Assembly: GCA_009746045.1 (NCBI GenBank)
Contig: RPFO01002310.1
Span: 1-35,352, forward strand
Reading direction: 5' to 3'
DNA: 35,352 nt
DNA from: Mesostigma viride
Taxonomy: Eukaryota; Streptophyta; Mesostigmatophyceae; Mesostigmatales; Mesostigmataceae
Shown: piece after piece, positions 29,898 to 35,352 of the stretch
Numbering within the stretch: the first letter of the stretch is position 1
Layout: each line of letters begins with the position of its first letter
Translations under genes and position numbers: made by a program
Notes under the pieces: model-generated
What the model was told of the DNA's origin: nothing
What the model saw: only the letters and a program-made list of their open reading frames with translations
The model's database searches: none

Positions 29898-30546
29898 TGT
29901 ATTACCGAAAGTAGATGAAATTATTAAAGCTACTGGAGAAACCTTACTTATGATTATAGTAGCAGGTATTATATCTTTTATTGTCGGACTTTTTTTAGGA
30001 ATTATATTAGTAGTGACAAAGAAAGGGAATATATTAGAAAATGAGCTAATTTACTATATTTTAGAGAAGATAATAAATATAACAAGATCAATACCATTTA
30101 TTATTTTATTAACATTAGCTATTCCATTAACTAGGGCAATAGTAGGAACAGCAATTGGAACAAAAGGATCAATGATTCCACTAATATTAGGAACAGTACC
30201 ATTCTTTGTAAGACAAATTGAAAGTGCCTTGTCGGAACTAGATAATGGGGTAATAGAAGCAGCAGAGGCAATGGGATCCTCATATTTTGAAATAATAATT
30301 AGAGTCTATTTAAAAGAAAGTATACCAAACATTGTTAGAGCTACAACAATAACCCTTGTTAGTTTAGTCGGATTAACAGCTATGGCAGGAGCAGTAGGGG
30401 GAGGAGGGCTTGGAGATTTAGCAATAAGATATGGACATCAAAGATATCAAACAGATGTAACAGTTGTGACAGTAGTAATATTACTTATTCTAGTGAATTT
30501 AATTCAATGGGTAGGAAATAAAGTAATAAGTAAAACTACTCATTAA
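29866..30546 (+). CDS. metI: Methionine ABC transporter permease MetI
   Basis: Intact 226-residue inner-membrane permease of the methionine importer; ATG lies inside the metN end. Five or six hydrophobic segments are visible, beginning TLLMIIVAGIISFIVGLFLG. The EAA loop reads VIEAAEAMGSSYFEII, the contact point with MetN. The GLTAMAGAVGGGGLGDLAIR stretch after it is a MetI hallmark. The gene starts 32 bases before metN ends, so translation is coupled. Confidence 0.96.
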   Translation: MAELAQKLLPNVLPKVDEIIKATGETLLMIIVAGIISFIVGLFLGIILVVTKKGNILENELIYYILEKIINITRSIPFIILLTLAIPLTRAIVGTAIGTKGSMIPLILGTVPFFVRQIESALSELDNGVIEAAEAMGSSYFEIIIRVYLKESIPNIVRATTITLVSLVGLTAMAGAVGGGGLGDLAIRYGHQRYQTDVTVVTVVILLILVNLIQWVGNKVISKTTH

Positions 30547-30589
30547 AAAATAATAGCAATAAGCAAAATAGGAAAGGGGAATAATAAAG

Positions 30590-31408
30590 ATGAAAGCAAA
30601 AATTTATTAAATATAATATTATCAGGAGCATTAGTTTTTTTTATTAACAGGATGCGCGGGACAAGTATCTAAGGAGGAAAGGCTTGTTAAAATTGGAGTA
30701 GTTGGTGAAGATAGTCCCCAATGGAAACCAATAATAGAAAGTTTGGCAGAAGAAGGAGTAACTGTAGAGCTTATTTCCTTCTCAGATTATAGCCAGCCAA
30801 ACCAAGCTTTAGCAGATGGAGAAATAGATTTAAATGCATTTCAACACTATGCATATTTAAATCAAGATATATCAGATAGAGGATTTGATTTATCAGTTAT
30901 AGGAGAAACTATAATAGCACCTCTTGGAATTTACTCAAAGAAAATCTCATCTGTTAATGAAATTCCAGCTGGAGGAAAGATTGCAATACCAAGTGATGCA
31001 ACCAATGGAGGAAGGGCTTTGAAACTTCTAGAGGCAGCAGGGCTTATTAAAGTAGATGAAGCAGCAGGATATACCCCAAACTTGGACGATATAACTGAAA
31101 ATCCTAAAAAGATAGAAATTATAGAAGTAGAAGCGGCGCAAACACCTAGATTGTTAGAAGATGTTGATGCATCAGTAATAAATGGAGGACATGCAGTTGA
31201 TGCGGGCTTCATACCAAAAAATGATGCAATTTATTTAGAAGAAGTTAAAGAAGGTAGTGATAATCCATATATAAATGTAATTGTTGCAAGAACAGAAGAT
31301 AAAGATAATGAGATTTATAAGAAGATTGTAGAAGCTTATAGAACAGATGAAGTTGCTAATATAATAGAAGAGGAGTATAAGGGCTCTTATATCCCAACTT
31401 GGAAATAA
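30590..31408 (+). CDS. metQ: Methionine-binding lipoprotein MetQ, two single-base errors near the signal peptide
   Basis: Surface-anchored substrate-binding protein. The start ATG follows GAAAGGGGA. The signal peptide is broken by a missing A near 30,600 and an extra T near 30,640; allowing for both gives a Lys-rich start, a hydrophobic core and the lipobox LLTGC, then AGQVSKEERLVKIG. The mature NlpA domain is intact: IDLNAFQHYAYLNQD, GETIIAPLGIYSKK, IAIPSDATNGGRALKLLEAA and ASVINGGHAVDAGF, ending GSYIPTWK. About 272 residues in full, as expected. The two errors fall in homopolymers and compensate each other. Confidence 0.94.
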
Positions 31409-31433
31409 AGTAAATAAAAATGGGGGCGTTTTA

Positions 31434-32602
31434 ATGACTATAAAAGATTATGTTATAAAAGAAAAGGAATATATAACTTCTTTAAGAAGATATTTTCATC
31501 AGCATCCTGAAGAAAGCTTAAAGGAGTATAATACTGCAAATAAAATAGAAGAGGAATTAGATAAATTAAATATTCCTTATCAGAGAATTGGAGAAACTGG
31601 GGTTTTAGGAATAATAAAAGGCAAAAAGCCTTCAAATAGAGTATTAGCAATAAGAGCAGATATTGATGCTCTTAAAGTGCCAGATAATAAAGATGAAGGA
31701 TATAAATCTATAAATAAGGGTTATAATCATGCTTGTGGACATGATGGACATATAGCTAGTCTTCTTGGAGCAGCAAAGATTTTAAAAGGAAGGGAGGAAG
31801 ATTTAGCTGGAGAAGTAAGATTGTTTTTCCAACAAGCTGAGGAGATTGGACAAGGAGCAAGAATCTTTGTTAAAGAAGGATGTTTAGAGGGCGTAGAAGA
31901 AATTCTTGGAGCCATGTATCATCTGAAATAGATTTGGGGAAAGTATCAGTAACGGCGGGACCATGTTGTGCATCTTGTGATTATTTTAAAATAATAGTTA
32001 AAGGAAAAGGTGGGCATGTATCTAAGCCTCACCTATCAATAGATGCCCTATATATAGCAAGTCAGATAGTAATAAATTTACAATCAATAGTGAGCAGGCA
32101 GACTGATCCAATTGATACAGTAGTTGTTGGAATAGGACTGATTAAAGGAGGAACTACTTATAATACAGTTGCAGATGAAGTTAGCTTAGAAGGAACAACA
32201 AGAACTTTTAATTTAGAATCAAGAGAAAAAACAAACAAAACAGTAGAGAAGATAGCAAAAGATATAGCTTCAATGTATGGAGCAGAGGCTATAGTAGAAT
32301 TTAGGATTATGCTGCCCCTCTTGTAAATGATGAAAGAGTTAGTAAGGAAGTTGCTGAACTGGTAAAAGGAATTATTGGGGAAGAAAATCTTATAACTAAT
32401 AAACCGAAGCAATTAGGGGCTGATGATTTGCAGACTACTTACTTTTAGTACCGGTACCTATATTCAGGTAGGAACAAGAAATAGCTGCAATCCTAATACA
32501 GCTAAGCCGCATCATAATGAATTTTTTGATTTAGATGAAGAAGGATTACTTATTACAACAAATATAGAAGTAGAATATGTATTAAATAAGCTTAAAGAAT
32601 AA
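31434..32602 (+). CDS. M20-family metal-dependent amidohydrolase, frameshifted
   Basis: Zinc-dependent N-acyl-amino-acid amidohydrolase/carboxypeptidase-like enzyme, about 388 residues, ATG after GGGGGCG. Metal and catalytic motifs: LAIRADIDAL, HACGHDGHIASLLGAA and FFQQAEEIGQGAR with the catalytic Glu. The dimerisation domain starts FKIIVKGKGGHVSKPH. The C-terminal part carries GADDF and HHNEFFDLDEEGLL. Frameshifts lie near 31,920, 32,308 and 32,440. It is the last gene of the S-box operon with a 25-base gap after metQ, which suggests that it frees methionine or a related sulfur amino acid from an N-acyl form brought in by MetNIQ. The substrate is an inference from context. Confidence 0.88.
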
Positions 32603-32617
32603 ATCTTATTTGAAATA

Positions 32618-32655
32618 AAAATAATGACCCTTCATAAAATAGGGTCATTATTTTA
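32618..32655 (+). terminator. Rho-independent terminator ending the met operon
   Basis: ATAATGACCCT pairs with AGGGTCATTAT; T tail TTTATA. Confidence 0.92.
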
Positions 32656-32659
32656 TATT

Positions 32660-33270
32660 GATTAGGATATTGAGATTGGACCTTTAATGATCCAAATAAA
32701 TTTACTTTTTTAATGTCTCCAGCTTTTATTTAGGAAATATAGGAATACTATAAGCTTTATTAATATTAAGAGAAAATTTATTTGAAGAATTATCATACTC
32801 ATCAGAGACATAATAATTATCTTTTTTCCAGTACCTGCCCTAGTTATTTCTATATTAATAATAATATAATAAATGGAATTTGGGGCTACTGTTCCTGTAA
32901 CTTTAACTTCTTAATAGTTGAATTAGAATGTTTATAAATTGGATATATATCATAATTTATTTTTAATAATGGAACTAAATAATCATAAGGTGTTTTGGAA
33001 GATGTAAACTAGCTGTAATATAATCACTTTTATTATATAATATTATTCCTTTATTATTCTTTCTATTAATTATCCAGTCACAAACTATGGGTGTAATATC
33101 AGTGGATATGGCAATTTGAAGTTATAGGATAAAAGGGAATTCTTTTGTGACGATAATAGGCTGGAGGATTGTAATAAGTTGTATATTTATTAAAATCTTC
33201 CTTAAGAGGACTTATTAAAAATTTGCTATGTTATCATTATAGAATTATCAGTTTATATAATATAATGATA
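32660..33270 (-). CDS. Frameshifted fragment of a DNRLRE-like surface protein
   Basis: No open frame survives, but the reverse strand holds coherent protein-like islands. Near 33,030-33,120 lies DITPIVCDWIINRKNNKGII, the 'V..W..G..NNGI' pattern of DNRLRE cell-surface domains. Further on come YLVPLLKINYDIYPIYKHSN, KVTGTVAPNS-like sequence and YYVSDEYDNSSNKFSLNINK near 32,760-32,830. The reading continues leftward to a probable end near 32,680. The upstream part is lost at the chimeric join at about 33,275. Secreted spore or surface adhesins often carry this domain. Errors are dense here, as at the left end. Family call tentative. Confidence 0.4.
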
Positions 33271-33317
33271 GATGGTTGCGGGACTATCTGTACCCTTCAG
33301 TGCTAACGGAGTTGTAA

Positions 33318-33349
33318 GGACGTAGATGTGCCGTATATACGTCGGCGAT
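33318..33349 (+). repeat. Dispersed degenerate repeat, first copy
   Basis: GGACGTAGATGTGCCGTATA plus a short tail matches 33,956-33,987 (GGACGTAGGTGTGCTGTATA). Flanks downstream remain loosely similar for about 90 bases (for example GGTGGC with a shared spacing). Confidence 0.6.
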
Positions 33350-33620
33350 AAGCTAGCTTGTAAGGCCTGGCACCGAAGCGACGCATGGTGGCCTGTATGT
33401 TAGCGCCGATGAGAGTACGCTATCAGTGCATTTCACGAGCAAGTTCGTAGTAAGGCCGAGTATGGGAGAGAGGCGGTTCGGGATAGCGAATGCGAGAGTT
33501 ATGGTGGGCCCCGCGGATCCAAGTAGGTGGCAGGTACAAAGCTCCGCTTGATTGTAACTTATATACTGTCATTTTAAGATATTTTTTTGCCGCTTATGCT
33601 GCCAAAACTCTGACACTCCC

Positions 33621-33832
33621 CTGGTAACCACCGTTCTCGGCAGTGATCATTTTATATATATGATTGTACAAACTTGAGTGCCTGGCGGTCTGTCTACCAC
33701 TGGCTGGTCACCACCCGAATCGGTGGTGTGATGGGGGCTTTTTTTTGCATTTAGCCCAATAGAAATCGGACACGTGGCACGCTGCATGCCTCTTCGCTGC
33801 CCTGTCACCATCATCGGCGGCGCGACGGGGGC
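33621..33832 (+). repeat. Three degenerate copies of a GGTxACCACC-type unit
   Basis: Copies begin at about 33,621, 33,704 and 33,801 (CTGGTAACCACC, CTGGTCACCACC, CCTGTCACCATC). Each is followed by a TCGGxxGxG segment; the last two end in GGGGGC. Spacing is about 83 and 97 bases. Confidence 0.5.
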
Positions 33833-34230
33833 GCGGAGTCGTTTGGAATTTTACGGTATCTTGCTGGCATATGTCACCAACTGTTCGGGGCACGCATGAC
33901 GCCCCACACCCTCCACAGCCTTATGCGACGGGGAGACCCGGGGCGGGGTGTGCCGGGACGTAGGTGTGCTGTATACTTGCTGACGTCAATCGCTCGTCTT
34001 TGCCTCACGTCAGCGGGCACATCGACCGGGGTGGCAAGCACGATGCTTACCCGTCGCGCACAACCTCCCACCCACGTTCGGAGAGGAATGGAGACACGTG
34101 TTGGCAGGCAAGTAGCCCGACTTGGGGGGGCGCCACCACTGGCAGGCGGCCCACGGGGGGTGGCGGCCGGCATCCATTAACCACTGCGGAACATTTTTTT
34201 TTTTTCGGGGGCTCTCAACACGGCCCGCCT

Positions 34231-34270
34231 TGGATAGCCTTCTCCGACCCAAAAAAGAGAAGCCTATCCA
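34231..34270. repeat. Long hairpin with GGATAG-type arms
   Basis: TGGATAGCCTTCTC pairs with GAGAAGCCTATCCA with one mismatch over CGACCCAAAAAA. Confidence 0.8.
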
Positions 34271-34321
34271 TACAAACCCCTGCAACCCCGGCCCATCCAT
34301 CCGTCACCAGGAAAAAAAAGA

Positions 34322-34433
34322 AAGAAGACTATCCAACCTCGACCCCTGACAACCCCTGGTGAGGGGTTGAGTAAATTTAGACGCCCTCTCACCGCAGTTC
34401 TGCGGGCAATGTTCGTGGATAGGCTTCTCTTGG
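34322..34433. repeat. Foldback element, copy 1
   Basis: AAGAAGACTATCC at the left and GGATAGGCTTCTC at the right are imperfect inverted repeats. Inside are two perfect small hairpins, CAACCCCT/AGGGGTTG (34,349) and CCGCAG/CTGCGG (34,392), then GACGCCCTCTC...GGGCAATGTT, shared with copy 2. Confidence 0.65.
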
Positions 34434-34565
34434 ATAGTGCTTCTTTTTTCGGCCCGGCCGCAAGCTTTATTCCCCCAGGCCTATACCCTATAGCTATACC
34501 CCACCCAAAAAAATTTCCTTACGCCATAAAAATACTTTTACTCTCCAAAAAAGAAGACTAACCAA

Positions 34566-34679
34566 AAGAAGACTATCAATTCCCCATCCTCTTAAAAAGG
34601 TCGACCGAATGTCGACATATTATTTATATGACGCCCTCTCCAGGGCATTATCGAGCAATGTTGTTGATAGGCTTCCTTG
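34566..34679. repeat. Foldback element, copy 2
   Basis: AAGAAGACTATC at the left and GATAGGCTTCC at the right flank a diverged copy of the same unit: GACGCCCTCTC at 34,630, then GAGCAATGTTGTTGATAGGC. The internal hairpins differ in sequence (GCCCT/AGGGC; GTCGAC repeated) but keep the position. Confidence 0.6.
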
Positions 34680-34759
34680 CCAAAAAAAACTGGCCGGGGG
34701 TGGAGAATTCCCTGTCGAGGCGAGATCGTGGATAGGCTATCAAAAAACGGGGGGGAGAA

Positions 34760-35283
34760 AGAACATCCAAGCTCTCCCGCTGCTGCCCGCCCCTCGGCGC
34801 ACTTGCACTTGGCGAACCCCAGCTGAAGAACTTCTTGGCCTTGCACCGCGCGCGTCTTCTTGTCCTTGAAGCCTGCATCAGCGCACCGCCCGGGGTGTGC
34901 CCCACCACGGCCTTGGTGATCTTGGCGCCCGCCTTGCCTGACCTTGCGGTCCCGCCTTTGTTGGGAATCATGCCGAAACCCGCTCATGAGGCCGCCCAAC
35001 ATGGACAACGGGGTTCCACGCTGTCCCGATCATCGACTGCACGTTGGTGACCATTCCGGGTATCGCCTCCTTGAAGGCACGGTCGCGCTCGGCCTTCTTC
35101 TTCAGGCGCGCGGGGTCTAAACGTGTTCGCTGGGGCGCGGCCGTGCTGTCGGCTCCGGGTTGGGGGTGGCCTCGTACGCCACGGGCGGCTTGCACCGGGG
35201 TCCGAGGGGGGGGTAGCGGGTTTCGGCATGTTTAGCGCATGCATGAAGATCACAAACAGCAGGATGATCACGAGCAATAGCAT
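34760..35283 (-). CDS. Possible small membrane-anchored protein, frameshifted
   Basis: The reverse strand from an ATG at 35,283 begins with a strong transmembrane helix (MLLLVIILLFVIFMHAL). A proline/arginine-rich linker follows, then in other frames KKKAERDRAFKEAIPGM, NVQSMIGTAWNPV and a basic glycine-rich tail (IPNKGGTARSGKAGAKITK, RARCKAKKFFSWG). Frames change near 35,190 and 34,990, so at least two indels would be needed. Single-helix small proteins with basic tails are common in large DNA viruses, but I recognise no family. GC-rich sequence opens frames by chance, so this is tentative. Confidence 0.3.
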
Positions 35284-35352
35284 GGAATGGTGATGGATAA
35301 TACTGCGATGGATTAGATTACTCAGCCCCTGTCGGCCCGCTGCCTTGGAGTG

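Larger units (their letters stand above)
33275..35352. other. GC-rich foreign segment, probable chimeric join
   Basis: Composition switches abruptly from AT-rich clostridial sequence to GC-rich sequence with CG-rich words, interrupted by two short AT islands (33,545-33,600 and 33,645-33,675). No clostridial gene, tRNA or rRNA is recognisable. It contains repeated degenerate blocks, foldback elements and a possible small reverse-strand membrane protein. Forward frames between 33,896 and 34,362 overlap reverse frames and lack ribosome sites, so I do not annotate them. Likely a different organism joined during library preparation or assembly. A high-GC amoebal virus or a protist is a guess. Confidence 0.75.

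Noticed and set aside
33874-34362. Overlapping forward and reverse frames in the GC-rich segment
   Set aside because: GC-rich DNA lacks stop codons by chance; frames overlap on both strands, lack start signals and resemble nothing known.
1-35352. CRISPR array or prophage
   Set aside because: No regularly spaced identical repeats and no integrase, terminase or capsid genes.

Overview
The window is mostly one low-GC, Gram-positive, spore-forming anaerobe, best described as a Clostridium sensu stricto type genome. The evidence is AT-rich codon use, strong GGAGG ribosome sites, spore genes (spoVT, spoVB, yabP, yabQ), rubredoxin with a flavodiiron protein, and an S-box riboswitch. It was read from sequence alone, so no species name is given. 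The last 2.1 kb (from about 33,275) is GC-rich, repeat-rich and unrelated in composition. It looks like a chimeric join to another genome, possibly a high-GC amoebal giant virus or its host.
Layout: 1-2,100 holds the end of a sensor histidine kinase and an unrecognised degraded gene. 2,219-13,300 is the classic firmicute block pth-mfd-prsA-spoVT-spoVB-mazG-hup-rqcP-yabP-yabQ (translation, repair, protein folding, spore formation). It then runs straight into walJ, without the divIC that normally follows. 13,400-20,660 (walJ to rlmH) carries accessory genes: a SEC-C protein, a serine hydrolase, an Hsp20-like protein, a heme oxygenase, an amino-acid permease and a reverse-strand acetyltransferase. 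20,860-22,820 has a SASA-type esterase, a PadR regulator, a 49-codon remnant of an ABC transporter and a small membrane protein. 23,450-26,070 has a SpoIIAA-like protein, a ThDP enzyme and a GAF-like protein. 26,200-28,210 has a structured RNA candidate, a zinc-ribbon protein, the flavodiiron protein FprA and rubredoxin (O2/NO defence). 28,320-28,520 is a tRNA pair. 28,580-32,600 is a SAM-riboswitch-controlled metNIQ operon with an M20 amidohydrolase. 32,660-33,270 is a damaged reverse-strand surface-protein fragment that ends at the chimeric join.
Almost every gene from 1 to about 22 kb carries several indels, including essential ones (pth, mfd, hup). Damage falls to zero to three single-base frameshifts per gene between 22.3 and 32.6 kb. 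The pattern fits unpolished long-read sequence near a contig end rather than real decay, so gene boundaries on the left are approximate.
Functional themes: oxygen and heme handling in an anaerobe (heme oxygenase, FprA, rubredoxin), methionine uptake and salvage under SAM control, and an uncharacterised ThDP enzyme cassette. No clearly new system is proven. The best leads are the GC-rich foldback array at 34.2-34.7 kb, the ThDP/SpoIIAA-like/GAF cassette, the three-hairpin RNA at 26.2-26.3 kb, and the collapsed ABC transporter.
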